Source of the DNA: Symsagittifera roscoffensis
Lineage: Eukaryota > Xenacoelomorpha > Acoela > Convolutidae
Direction of reading: 5' to 3'
NCBI RefSeq assembly: GCF_963678635.1
Contig: NC_087066.1
Span: forward strand, 29,889,301 to 29,953,300
DNA length: 64,000 bases
A program made the translations under genes and the position numbers. Positions 33,433-42,825 of this stretch are shown in pieces (position 1 is the stretch's first letter; the number at the start of each line of letters is the position of its first letter). The notes beneath the pieces are model-generated. The model worked only from the letters and a program-made list of their open reading frames with translations, searched no databases and was not told where the DNA came from.

Positions 33433-33450
33433 TGGTGACTTTCGCGGGAA
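33433..33450 (+). promoter_or_regulatory. Primer-binding site for reverse transcription
   Basis: TGGTGACTTTCGCGGGAA follows the LTR without a gap. Its complement ends in CCA as a tRNA 3' end should, and fits a 7-bp acceptor strand plus discriminator A. I cannot name the tRNA. Confidence 0.7.
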
Positions 33451-34079
33451 TTTCAACTTCTGGATTCAAAACAGTCATCGGCGATTGCAAACATCATAAT
33501 TTGAGCAGAAAGTGACAACACTACTTTGCTGAAGCAGAACAAAAAAAAAAAAAAAAACATCTTGATCAGCACAGCAATGCTCAGATGTTGGCAGCAGAGC
33601 AAAACTCAGTGAACAACTGACAGACAGGGAGAAAAAAGAAGACAACCACAACTTTTCAACATCTCCTGAGCTGACAACTTTTTCCAATCTACAAGCAGAC
33701 ATGTGGATTGTGACCTACAGCTTCTCTACTTCTGTCAGATGGTATGTCAAGTGAGCTACTGAAGAGGCAGAAAAGGAAGTAGATGAAAGGTTTCCAACGT
33801 CAAAACAGTTAGTTAAAAACAAACTCAAAACTCACTTGCAGTAAATTGATATTGTAACTAATAAGTTCCCCAACCAAAAAAAAGCGAAGTAACGGAAATA
33901 TTAGCAAACCCTGATGGAAAGAATAACCAAAATCAGAATAGCAATAGATGCATAAAGGTTCAATAATCCAAAATAAGGAAAGTCTAGCAAAATTTTCTTG
34001 TGCCCCCCTTAAATCGACTAAGTGCTGTGCTCAATCATTAACTGTATCACAAATCTGATAATCATTCAACTGTAATAAG
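33451..34079 (+). other. Untranslated leader of the LTR element
   Basis: About 630 nt between the primer-binding site and the gag ATG. It has no ORF of note and contains an A17 run at 33541-33557. It presumably contains packaging and dimerisation signals, none of which I can identify. Confidence 0.6.
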
Positions 34080-35375
34080 ATGGCACACGCGCAAATTTCG
34101 GTCGCACCATACGGTGGAACGGACAAAGAAGACTTCCAGCAATTCGAGCAATTGTTCCGAGGATACATCGGAGTTGCGGGAATCGCTCCTGGTCAGCAAG
34201 CGAACTTCTTGCAACTACACCTACGAGAAGCGGCACTACGATTCTACCAAACGCTGCCAGCAGCAATTCGAGCGAACGTAGAGAATAGTCTTGGCGCCCT
34301 AAGGGATCATTTCTGCAATCCCCAGCTTCAAGAAATCCATGTACTGAAATTAGAACAGCTACGTTACGATCCTAAAATCGATTCACCCGAGAACTTCTTG
34401 GTGAACTTGACAAATAAAGCGCAACGAGCGTACCCAACCCCAGATTTGCCAGCTGTCGACCCAATCGATGTTGCATTAAACGGAGCACCATTAGTAGCAG
34501 ACACAGCGCGATTTCACCGAGAAACTGCACAACGACAAGAAAGAATAGATGCAGTAAATGACAATCGCAATGAACAAATTAAACGATTGTTCATAAAAGG
34601 AATGCCAAACTGGCTGCGATCAAAATTGATGGAGCAACCACAAGCAACTACTGTCCAAGAATTGTGTAATTTGACGAAGAAGCAGATCATGATCCGAGAA
34701 GTTTGCCGAAACGAAGACTACCCGGAAGACGGATTTAATGAAGTAAACGACAGAGTCTCAGAAAATTTGATCAGTGCTCTCACAAAATTGTCCACAAATC
34801 AGGAACAAATTGAGAAGCAGATCAACGAAATGAGATCACAAATAACTGAGCAGTCAAAAAAACAATTGAATCCGCCTTCTCATCAAAACAAGAACAACGC
34901 AAAACAAAACAGTCAGTGCAGTGGTAACCAAAACCAAAATAATTGGCCTGGACAGCAGCAAAGTGGCAGGAAAGGAAAAAACAGATCTAACTGGCAAAAT
35001 CATTTTGGATTTAACAATAATCAGACTAATTTCCAAAATATGGGACCAATTGCACCTCAGCAATATCCACCATGGTATCAATACCAACAGTACCCAAATA
35101 TGCAGCAAAATCAGTCGATGGTGCAGATTCAACCAGCACAGGTACAGCAAAACGCGAACTACCTGCAACCACAACAACATCAATTCAATGGAACTCAGAC
35201 AGCGCAAGCTGACATTCAACTTCCATCTGGATCTTTCGAACCAATGGTTCGAGCATCAGCCAAATTTTGTGACATTTGTGGTAAATTCAACCATACGGCA
35301 AGCCAATGCTGGTGGAGACAAAAACCACAAGGACACGGTCAATCAGTTCCGTTTCAGAATCAGCCAAAAAACTAA
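34080..35375 (+). CDS. gag: Gag (capsid and nucleocapsid) of the LTR retrotransposon
   Basis: A 431-residue frame. The N-terminal two thirds has the layout of a Ty3-type retrotransposon Gag. A helical capsid-like region starts with FQQFEQLFRGYIGVAG and includes LREAALRFYQTLP. Then comes a long Gln/Asn-rich stretch (about 255-390). One zinc knuckle, CDICGKFNHTASQC (CX2CX4HX4C), lies near the C-terminus. The frame ends PKN-stop at 35373-35375. The last codons form the heptamer A AAA AAC, so some ribosomes should shift -1 into pol. The frame is intact. Gag would assemble virus-like particles in the cytoplasm. Confidence 0.93.
   Translation: MAHAQISVAPYGGTDKEDFQQFEQLFRGYIGVAGIAPGQQANFLQLHLREAALRFYQTLPAAIRANVENSLGALRDHFCNPQLQEIHVLKLEQLRYDPKIDSPENFLVNLTNKAQRAYPTPDLPAVDPIDVALNGAPLVADTARFHRETAQRQERIDAVNDNRNEQIKRLFIKGMPNWLRSKLMEQPQATTVQELCNLTKKQIMIREVCRNEDYPEDGFNEVNDRVSENLISALTKLSTNQEQIEKQINEMRSQITEQSKKQLNPPSHQNKNNAKQNSQCSGNQNQNNWPGQQQSGRKGKNRSNWQNHFGFNNNQTNFQNMGPIAPQQYPPWYQYQQYPNMQQNQSMVQIQPAQVQQNANYLQPQQHQFNGTQTAQADIQLPSGSFEPMVRASAKFCDICGKFNHTASQCWWRQKPQGHGQSVPFQNQPKN
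35366..35372 (+). promoter_or_regulatory. -1 ribosomal frameshift slippery site between gag and pol
   Basis: A AAA AAC in the gag frame, directly before the gag TAA. Slipping by -1 gives AAA AAA CTA in the pol frame, which is open from here to 39985. It matches the canonical X XXY YYZ form. I see no obvious strong downstream stem. Confidence 0.8.
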
Positions 35376-38300
35376 TCAAGCCACCGAGTCAGTCCCCCAA
35401 ATCATTTCAATCATCTAAATCATCAAAACCGTCAATTCCACCTGATGAGATAATCAACCTTTACGCAGTAATTCCTGCGGAAGGAACAGTTTTGACGTAC
35501 ACAAAATTACGATTCTCATCGGGATTACAAAGAAGAGCCCTGGTTGATACAGGAGCCTGCGCAAATGTCATCTCAAAACAGACATTTGACGACTTAAAAG
35601 ATGAAAAATCTTTATACCGCCCTCTTAAAATAAGTGAATCAAAACTTAAGAGAGTAAGAATGGCAGGAGGACAACTCGTGCCAATTGAAACAGAAGTAAC
35701 ACTGGAATTTAAATTGGCAGACATGACATTTGTAGAATCTTTTCTCGTTCTACATGCAGCCAACTCAATAATTCTAGGAAACCCTTTCTACAAAAAACAC
35801 CACATTCATATCTGTGCCAAGTATAATTTACTTCATTTCCCAGATTTGACTCTGCAAATCAACGAAATAAAACCTCCAAACGAGCCTAGAAGAATTAATC
35901 GAGTGAAAAAATTCCCGTTAATTCTAACAAAACGTCAAACAATAGCTCCGCATCAAACCATTCTGGTGGAATGTCATTTAAAGGACGCATGCCGGGACAT
36001 GGCAAAAACAACCGGAATCGTAATGCCATCGAAAGAATTTGAAGAAAATTGCGAAATTGCATTCACTTCCTCAATTAGTGAAGTTCTGACAAATAACCTG
36101 CTATACATCACAGCCTTTAACATCACTGATCATCATGTTACATTGCCTTTCAAAACCGAAATTGGAAAATTTTCAATTCTGACTCTAACTGAAGCAGAAA
36201 ATCTAATACCAATTGATGCAGAAATGCTTGCTTTTGCAAAAATGAATAATCCAGACGATATTGAAATGGGCATTAACGAGCTAATTCAGCAACATTGTGA
36301 TAATCAGCAGTCTCAACAGCAACGTCAACCTGAGTATGAAAAATTTTGGTTTCCTACTCCTGAAACATGTCAAAACCCTGTATTACTTCCACAAATCCAA
36401 CGTGACATTTACGACCAAATTCTTCATTTTCAAGGTCTTGAAAAAATTGAACCAAAAATGAACTTTCAAGATCGATTGACATTTATCAAGAATTTTAAGT
36501 GGGAGAACTCGGTATTGACACATGACCAAAGGTCAAAAGTAGAAGATTTGCTTGTTGAATTTTCGGACATCTTCGCCAAACATAGATTTGATGTTGGTTA
36601 CAATTCCGACCTCAAAATCAAACTGAAACCGGAACACACACGACCTTTGTACACACAAGGCCCACCTACGCCGATACATTTGCGACAAGAATTGACAGTG
36701 GAACTTGCCCTAATGCACTATTATGGACTTATAACAACATTGTCACATTCAAAATATAGCAGTCCATTGTTTGCACATCGAAAACCATCTGGTAAATTGC
36801 GGATGTTGATTGACCTCAGAAGAATAAATCATTCACTGAAGAATGACTATATCAACAGCAACTTTCCGATCTCAAACATGACAGATGCATCAAACCACTT
36901 CGCAGGAAAGAGCTTGTTTACCAAACTTGATTGTTCGCAAGCATACCACTGTGTGCAAATGGCAGATGACCTTTCAGTCCAACTTTTGGCATTTAATTTC
37001 GGTTCACGAACTTATGCATACAAATGCCTAGCTCAAGGTCTAAGCAAATCAGTCACGGGCTTTAGTTCATTCATACGGCACTATCTTGACCCATGCTTAG
37101 CAGCCGACTTATGTACACAGTTCATGGATGACATAGGAAGTGCAGTGAATAATTTTGATGAACTAATACCGACCCTCTCAAAAATTTTCGAATGTGTAAG
37201 GAAATCGGGATTAAAATTATCACCGAACAAATGTGAAATAGGAACACAACGAATGAAATTCCTTGGTAATATAATTACACCAGCAGGAATATCACCTGAA
37301 CAAGAGAAAATTTCGACGTTCCTTAAGAAAATTAAAATGCCGCAAACTGTAAAACAAGTTAAAAGACTAATCGGATTTGTTCAATTCTTCCGGAATTATA
37401 TGCCAAGCTTAGGTGAAAAACTGATACCTTTCTATCGCCTACTCAGAAAAGATATAGCATTTCAAACAAATGAAGAGCATCAGAAAAGTCTCGAAGTGCT
37501 AAAACATGATCTAATTCAGGCAACGGACATAACGCTCCGCTTACCAAAACCAGGATTACAATATGTAATACTATGTGATGCAAGCTATCATGGAACAGGT
37601 TTCGTGCTAATGGTTGAAGACTATGTGAAAACTGACAACAAAGGTGAAATGAAAACGTATGCACCAGTGTCATTTGGTTCAAGACTCTTCAACACAGCAC
37701 AACTGAAGTTCTCCATCTACTATAAAGAGTTCTTAGCACTATATTTTGCCCTCGATCATTTTTCTCATTTCATCTGGGGATCATCAAAACCAGTGATAAT
37801 ACTGACTGACAATCGAAGCTTAACACAATTTTTCCAAGCGAAGACTATTCCACCCTCGGTTTGGAATTTCTTGGACCGCGTCATGTCATTCAACATCATT
37901 ATCGCTCATATACCTGGAAAAGCAAACTATGCAGCAGATTTTTTGTCACGAATGCAAACTGACCCATCAGCTTCATTGTCACTGAAATTGACGGACAAAA
38001 TACCAGTGCGTGAGATACAAATCGACACGACAGCGAAAGTACCGGATGCATCTCTCAACCTGATCCACTCAATGGATGATGCATTTCCTGAAAAGAAGAA
38101 GATCGACGACAACCTCAGAGCACAACTGCTTGAACTCGGACTGTATGAAAACGTCATGAGAGAGCTAAGCTCACAGGAAGCTAGTGCAACCATTCAACCA
38201 CAAAACTTTGTCCGAATAACGAGACCAATCATCGCAGCAGTACAACACCCTGATCCTGCTGATGTTTTCAGTGACCTGAATATGAGTCACGAAGTACTCG

Positions 38301-39985
38301 ACTTGAAAAATGAACAAGACAAAGATAATGATATAGTAGAAGTTAAGGATTGGAAACGAAACGAACAAGTTCCCAATCTGACATACGAAAATAGCCGCAA
38401 GAAAAAATATGCTAAACAATTCAATAGACTGATAATCGACGACGAAGTACTGTATCGAAACTTCTACGATGACACGGGACACGTAAAACATAAGCAATAC
38501 TGCCTACCAAAACATCTTTGGAACGAGGTCGTGTACCGACTACACAACTCGCGAACCGGTGGACATCTGGGAATGACAAGGACCACAGAAGAGTTCAGAA
38601 AACGATTCTACCTTCCAGGATTCACCGAATTTTTAACTAACACAATCAAAAATTGCTTAACATGCTTGCAACTCAAAAGAGCATCTGCAAAATATCAAAT
38701 TCCGCCATTGCAACCAATCTCGTCATTGCAATGTTTTCCTGGAGACATGATGCAAATCGATATCGTTGGACCACTGAAGTCACCAGTGTACAAATTTGTA
38801 TTAACTGGAATCGATGTCTTCTCGAAATACTTGTTTGCAGCACCATTGACAAACGCTAGCGCTGATACAGTAGCAAGGGAACTCACGAAAATATTTTTCA
38901 TGCACAGCTACATACCGAAAAAGATCATAGCAGATCTCGGAACGACATTCACGTCAGAACTAATGCATGAATTGACAACTCTATTAGAAGTTCAAATCAA
39001 CCACGCAACGCTGAAACATCCACAATCAATTGGTCTTGTCGAGCGATCTCATGGACCTCTAAAAAGGATCTTGAAGCTGAATACTAATGAACAATGGTCA
39101 GACTGGCACAAATATGTCCCATTGGCAACATTCATTCACAATACGTCGTACTCTTCATCAATTGGATGCTGCCCTAGCTCCATTTTTCATGGAAGAGAAC
39201 CAACAAAACCACTTAATCTTCGCTTTTCGACGAAAGCAATGGAATCAGTAACAGCAGAATCAGACTTCGTTACGGCAATGCAAGACGCGATGCTAGAAAA
39301 GTTCAAAGAAACAAAAAAGAACTTGATTTCTTCGTACCACAAGTATCGAGGATATTACGATCAAAAGGCACTTGCGCAGCCTCTCACAGTCGAATCATTT
39401 TGTTTACTACTAAATCCTCTGCTGACTACACAGTCAGACTTTGGAAGCAAATCAATGCAAGTCTGGATACCCCTGTACAGAGTTGAGAAAGTGTTAACAA
39501 ATTCGAACTATATAATTCGGAAAGTTGGAACTAACTACACCCAATGTGTGCACCGAATTCGTCTCAGACCAGTTGATCCACAGCATCAACCAGAAGATCT
39601 CAATCCAATAGATCCAACCAAGTTTCAAACGGATCCTTCACTCGGAAAATACCGAAGCGAACCAGGACTTTTCGACGAAAACTTGCCGAAACTCTTAGAT
39701 GAGATCCAACCTGATAATCCTGACGAAACCGATCAACCAGCCGCACCAGCTAGAATCAGACTATCAGTGCCCTTTGGAGCGCCAGCAGTTGCAGCAGCAC
39801 CTGCACCGATGCCAATTCCAGCAGCACCAATAGTGGTACCATTACCGGTCCCAGTACCAGTAATACCACCACCGCCGGATCCACCCCAATCCCAGGAGCA
39901 GTACATGTGCATGAATTACCACTCGCTGAACTACCAGCAGCGCCACCAATGGATATCATTGATGAACAGGTCACTGACAGATTAA
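35366..39985 (+). CDS. pol: Pol polyprotein: protease, reverse transcriptase, RNase H, integrase
   Basis: The open frame runs without a stop. An internal ATG lies at 35306, but frameshift entry at 35366 is more likely and gives about 1539 Pol residues. The retropepsin motif LVDTGA has its Asp at 35546. The RT has LIDLRRIN, LDCSQAYH and the catalytic FMDD at 37121-37132. RNase H starts at LCDASYHGTGF and ends near HIPGKANYAADFLSR. Integrase has an HHCC finger (HNSRTGGHL...CLTCLQ). Its D,D-35-E catalytic triad has codons at 38759, 38933 and 39041, and a GPY/F-like module (VWIPLYRVEKVL) follows. The C-terminus is a Pro/Ala-rich linker that overlaps ORF3. All catalytic residues are present, so it is likely active. 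Confidence 0.95.
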   Translation, partial: KKLIKPPSQSPKSFQSSKSSKPSIPPDEIINLYAVIPAEGTVLTYTKLRFSSGLQRRALVDTGACANVISKQTFDDLKDEKSLYRPLKISESKLKRVRMAGGQLVPIETEVTLEFKLADMTFVESFLVLHAANSIILGNPFYKKHHIHICAKYNLLHFPDLTLQINEIKPPNEPRRINRVKKFPLILTKRQTIAPHQTILVECHLKDACRDMAKTTGIVMPSKEFEENCEIAFTSSISEVLTNNLLYITAFNITDHHVTLPFKTEIGKFSILTLTEAENLIPIDAEMLAFAKMNNPDDIEMGINELIQQHCDNQQSQQQRQPEYEKFWFPTPETCQNPVLLPQIQRDIYDQILHFQGLEKIEPKMNFQDRLTFIKNFKWENSVLTHDQRSKVEDLLVEFSDIFAKHRFDVGYNSDLKIKLKPEHTRPLYTQGPPTPIHLRQELTVELALMHYYGLITTLSHSKYSSPLFAHRKPSGKLRMLIDLRRINHSLKNDYINSNFPISNMTDASNHFAGKSLFTKLDCSQAYHCVQMADDLSVQLLAFNFGSRTYAYKCLAQGLSKSVTGFSSFIRHYLDPCLAADLCTQFMDDIGSAVNNFDELIPTLSKIFECVRKSGLKLSPNKCEIGTQRMKFLGNIITPAGISPEQEKISTFLKKIKMPQTVKQVKRLIGFVQFFRNYMPSLGEKLIPFYRLLRKDIAFQTNEEHQKSLEVLKHDLIQATDITLRLPKPGLQYVILCDASYHGTGFVLMVEDYVKTDNKGEMKTYAPVSFGSRLFNTAQLKFSIYYKEFLALYFALDHFSHFIWGSSKPVIILTDNRSLTQFFQAKTIPPSVWNFLDRVMSFNIIIAHIPGKANYAADFLSRMQTDPSASLSLKLTDKIPVREIQIDTTAKVPDASLNLIHSMDDAFPEKKKIDDNLRAQLLELGLYENVMRELSSQEASATIQPQNFVRITRPIIAAVQHPDPADVFSDLNMSHEVLDLKNEQDKDNDIVEVKDWKRNEQVPNLTYENSRKKKYAKQFNRLIIDDEVLYRNFYDDTGHVKHKQYCLPKHLWNEVVYRLHNSRTGGHLGMTRTTEEFRKRFYLPGFTEFLTNTIKNCLTCLQLKRASAKYQIPPLQPISSLQCFPGDMMQIDIVGPLKSPVYKFVLTGIDVFSKYLFAAPLTNASADTVARELTKIFFMHSYIPKKIIADLGTTFTSELMHELTTLLEVQINHATLKHPQSIGLVERSHGPLKRILKLNTNEQWSDWHKYVPLATFIHNTSYSSSIGCCPSSIFHGREPTKPLNLRFSTKAMESVTAESDFVTAMQDAMLEKFKETKKNLISSYHKYRGYYDQKALAQPLTVESFCLLLNPLLTTQSDFGSKSMQVWIPLYRVEKVLTNSNYIIRKVGTNYTQCVHRIRLRPVDPQHQPEDLNPIDPTKFQTDPSLGKYRSEPGLFDENLPKLLDEIQPDNPDETDQPAAPARIRLSVPFGAPAVAAAPAPMPIPAAPIVVPLPVPVPVIPPPPDPPQSQEQYMCMNYHSLNYQQRHQWISLMNRSLTD

Positions 39986-40827
39986 CCAGCAACAACTCTG
40001 ATCCTGATGGATACAACCTCGACGAATTGTTTCGCGAACCACAGCCAGTTGTCAGACGAAAAGCAGCAGCTGAAGCTAGAGACCGAATTCACGCCCAAAT
40101 TCGGTTTAGTAATGATGTTCGATATCACCCAATACCCAGCCGCCCAAAACAACCGCGAAAGTATGGACTCCGAACCGTTGACGGACACGAAGTGGCCCCA
40201 GTTACATTCATTCCACGATCAACGCAAAAGGACAATAAAGCAAACATACGAAAGAAAGCGGAGGCGGCGAATGAAGACTTTCCTTCACGGGATTCGAAAA
40301 GGAACATTATTATGGACAGCGTTAAACGAGCGAAACAATTCACTAAACAAAAAGATGGACCTGGAAGCAGCAAAGACTCGGTAAATGCAATATATGAACC
40401 AAATATCTTTGTGGGATCAGGTGATGTCCTACAGTTCCCTGGCTCTATAGCTCACTGCGTCTCAAGTGACTTTCAAATGGCAAAAGGAGTAGCACAGCAG
40501 ATCAGCAGCGCCTACCCATGCATCAAACCAACCCTAAAAAGCATTGAAACACCGATAGTTGGATCATCAGTTTCAGTTTCTTTGCCTTGGGAAAACAAGT
40601 CAATTTTCAATTTAGTCACAAAACCACAATTTTTTGACAAGCCAACATACTACGATTTGTCAAGAAGCCTCAACTGCATGAAGCAGCAGCTACTGCAGAA
40701 GGGAATTAACGCTATAGCCATGCCGAAAATCGGATGTGGACTCGACAAATTGAAAGAAAGCAGAGTTTTCAGCCTAATTTGCGACATTTTCGAAAAAACG
40801 AACATCAAAATCTTTATTTATGTGTGA
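39907..40827 (+). CDS. ORF3: basic linker plus TARG1/OARD1-like macro domain (predicted ADP-ribosyl hydrolase)
   Basis: The frame is open from 39754, and its first ATG is at 39949 (292 residues). A GTG at 39907 would give 306. It lies -1 to pol and overlaps its end. Residues 1-145 are basic and low in complexity. Residues about 150-292 form a macro domain. This has GDVLQFPGSIAHCVSSD, then NLVTK, KPTYYDLSRSLNCMKQQLL, AMPKIGCGLDKL and FEKTNIKIFIYV. These blocks follow the human TARG1/OARD1 order closely. TARG1 uses Lys84 and Asp125 to remove ADP-ribose from Glu/Asp. Here Lys225 (40621) and Asp266 (40744) align and keep the 41-residue spacing. The function as an eraser is inferred; the fold is near certain. 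Expression by a second frameshift, reinitiation or splicing is undecided. Confidence 0.9.
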   Translation: MHELPLAELPAAPPMDIIDEQVTDRLTSNNSDPDGYNLDELFREPQPVVRRKAAAEARDRIHAQIRFSNDVRYHPIPSRPKQPRKYGLRTVDGHEVAPVTFIPRSTQKDNKANIRKKAEAANEDFPSRDSKRNIIMDSVKRAKQFTKQKDGPGSSKDSVNAIYEPNIFVGSGDVLQFPGSIAHCVSSDFQMAKGVAQQISSAYPCIKPTLKSIETPIVGSSVSVSLPWENKSIFNLVTKPQFFDKPTYYDLSRSLNCMKQQLLQKGINAIAMPKIGCGLDKLKESRVFSLICDIFEKTNIKIFIYV

Positions 40828-42825
40828 CGAAAAATCACGATATCAGCTAGTAACGTTCATGCATGCATTCTTAACAATGTAAGCTCCAAAACCACCCAAT
40901 CGATACAATTGAAGTCACGAAAAAACCAAAATAAAACAGAAAAAGTATAAAATTTCGAGAAAACTCTCATTTCCTCAAGTTGAGCTTTTCTGAAAAACTG
41001 ACACCCAAGTCGAAATATACGTAATGCAACCGCTTTGAACCCGTGGAATACCTTCAAGGCCCAACTAGGACTCAGGCAGGAAGTCGGCTCACTAGGAGAA
41101 GTCAACTTCGCGAGATCTCGAAAAATCCACCTGTTGCCCATGTTTAAGCATTACGAATAAAAAATTTCTGCTCCCCCCAAAAATTTTAGCTAACGAAGAA
41201 CCAATTTTTTTGGGCTCAGTGATCATTAGACGACCAATGAGGAACAGGCAGGAAGTCGGCTCACTAGGAGAAGTCAACTTCGCGAGATCTCGAAAAATCC
41301 ACCTGTTGCCCATGTTTAAGCATTACGAATAAAAAGTTTCTGCTCCCCCCAAAAATTTTAGCTAACGAAGAACCAATTTTTTTGGGCTCAGTGATCATTA
41401 GACGACCAATGAGGAACAGGCAGGAAGTCGGCTCACTAGGAGAAGTCAACTTCGCGAGATCTCGAAAAATCCACCTGTTGCCAACGTTTAAACATTACGA
41501 ATAAAAAGATTCTGCTCCCCCCAAAAATATTAGCTAGAGAAGAAAGAAATTTTTTGGGCTCAGTAATCATTAGACCACCAATAAGGAACAGGCAGGAAGT
41601 CGATCCACTAGCAGATCAAAATTTGGAGAAATACATCAATTTACACTATTCCCATGTATTATGATAGGCAAAACAAGAAAAAATATAAAATTCGAGGGAT
41701 ATCTTCGCAGAAATTCAGAAAGAAAGCGTTCAAATGAGCCAACAAACATCCAATGTGCTTGTTAGGCAACCCTAAAAGGTTGTCAGTGATACTGAAGAAC
41801 AACACGCGAATCTTGAATGCCAAGAAGATATCAAAAAAAGATAAACGAAATTAATGGAAAAAAAAAAAAAGTAATTTATCAACTACTCTAACTGACGCCA
41901 AATTTTGCTGAGGCGAACCAGCAAATTGTCTGAATAGCCTATAGGAGTGAAGTGCAGCTACAGTAGAAGAAAAGAACTGAAAAAAAAAACAAAAAGCCAG
42001 ACACTACACACAATACGATGATCGCGATCAATGCAAAAACATCGTAGAAATGTGTAATTTTGACTTTTTCAAAGAAAAAAATACGATCACCTTCATTCAG
42101 GGAGTAAGGCCAATAAAGGCACAAAACGCCCATACGATGAAGACCAGAAGACTTCTGAAAAATAGACAACGAACAGTAAATGAAATATCAACCTTTTAGC
42201 AAGTAATATAAAGTACTAATTGCTAAGCTAGTTGAAAATTTTCAAAAGAAATCGTGAAGAAATCAACAAAACATATCACTGTTAAGTTGTTGATAATCAA
42301 TTCACAATCTATGAGGCAACGATTGGAACCACACCGCCTCATATCAAAAAGACTTCAGCATCAAACGAGCACAAAAAGAATGAAAGGCAACAACGAACGA
42401 AGACAGCGATATCAAAAATTAAAACGAAACGACGACCAAAACTATTCAGCTACTCCACACGACAGTTCTTGCCGTGGAAATTTAGTTACAGTTGACAACT
42501 GAATACATCATGATATCATTAATTTATCCTTATCATCTATCACTTTAACTCCCATACCCCGACTCAAGGTGGCTTGCTTAAAAATTATCTCCCATTTAAG
42601 TTTAAAATAATTTATCTTCTCTCGTTTTATAAATTGATTAATAAACTGTGCTTCTAATACTATGAGTTTATTAAATTATTGCGATATAACTTTTGATAGA
42701 CCCATACCATATTGATACTTGTACATATTCTTAATCAAAGCAGTCTTAAATTATTATGTGAATTATTGTAAATGTATCTGATGAAACACTTCAACCACCC
42801 GGGAAGACTTCTTCTTGTGAGGTTG
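40828..42825 (+). other. 3' noncoding tract of the LTR element
   Basis: 2 kb between ORF3 and the 3' LTR. It holds the 172-bp tandem array (41073-41612) and then AT-rich sequence. The 82-codon frame at 42254-42502 has no recognisable content. I do not see a clean polypurine tract beside the 3' LTR; GGGAAGAC at about 42801 is the nearest purine run. Confidence 0.6.
41073..41612. repeat. 172-bp tandem repeat, three full units and a partial fourth
   Basis: Units start with CAGGCAGGAAGTCGG at 41073, 41245, 41417 and 41589, a constant 172-bp period. Units 1 and 2 are almost identical, and unit 3 is more diverged. Each unit contains the palindrome CGAGATCTCG. The array lies in the 3' noncoding part of the LTR retrotransposon. 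Confidence 0.92.

Noticed and set aside
33433-33450. Naming the primer tRNA of the LTR element
   Set aside because: The site has the right form, but I cannot match it to a specific tRNA without the host tRNA set.
39754-39985. A second canonical -1 slippery heptamer for pol to ORF3
   Set aside because: I stepped through the pol codons of the overlap and found no X XXY YYZ in frame. The mode of ORF3 expression is left open.
40400-40827. The macro domain as an exon of a host gene disrupted by the LTR element
   Set aside because: It lies between matching LTRs, overlaps pol in frame order, and is followed by the element's own noncoding tract. The insertion site itself is a LINE, not a host gene.
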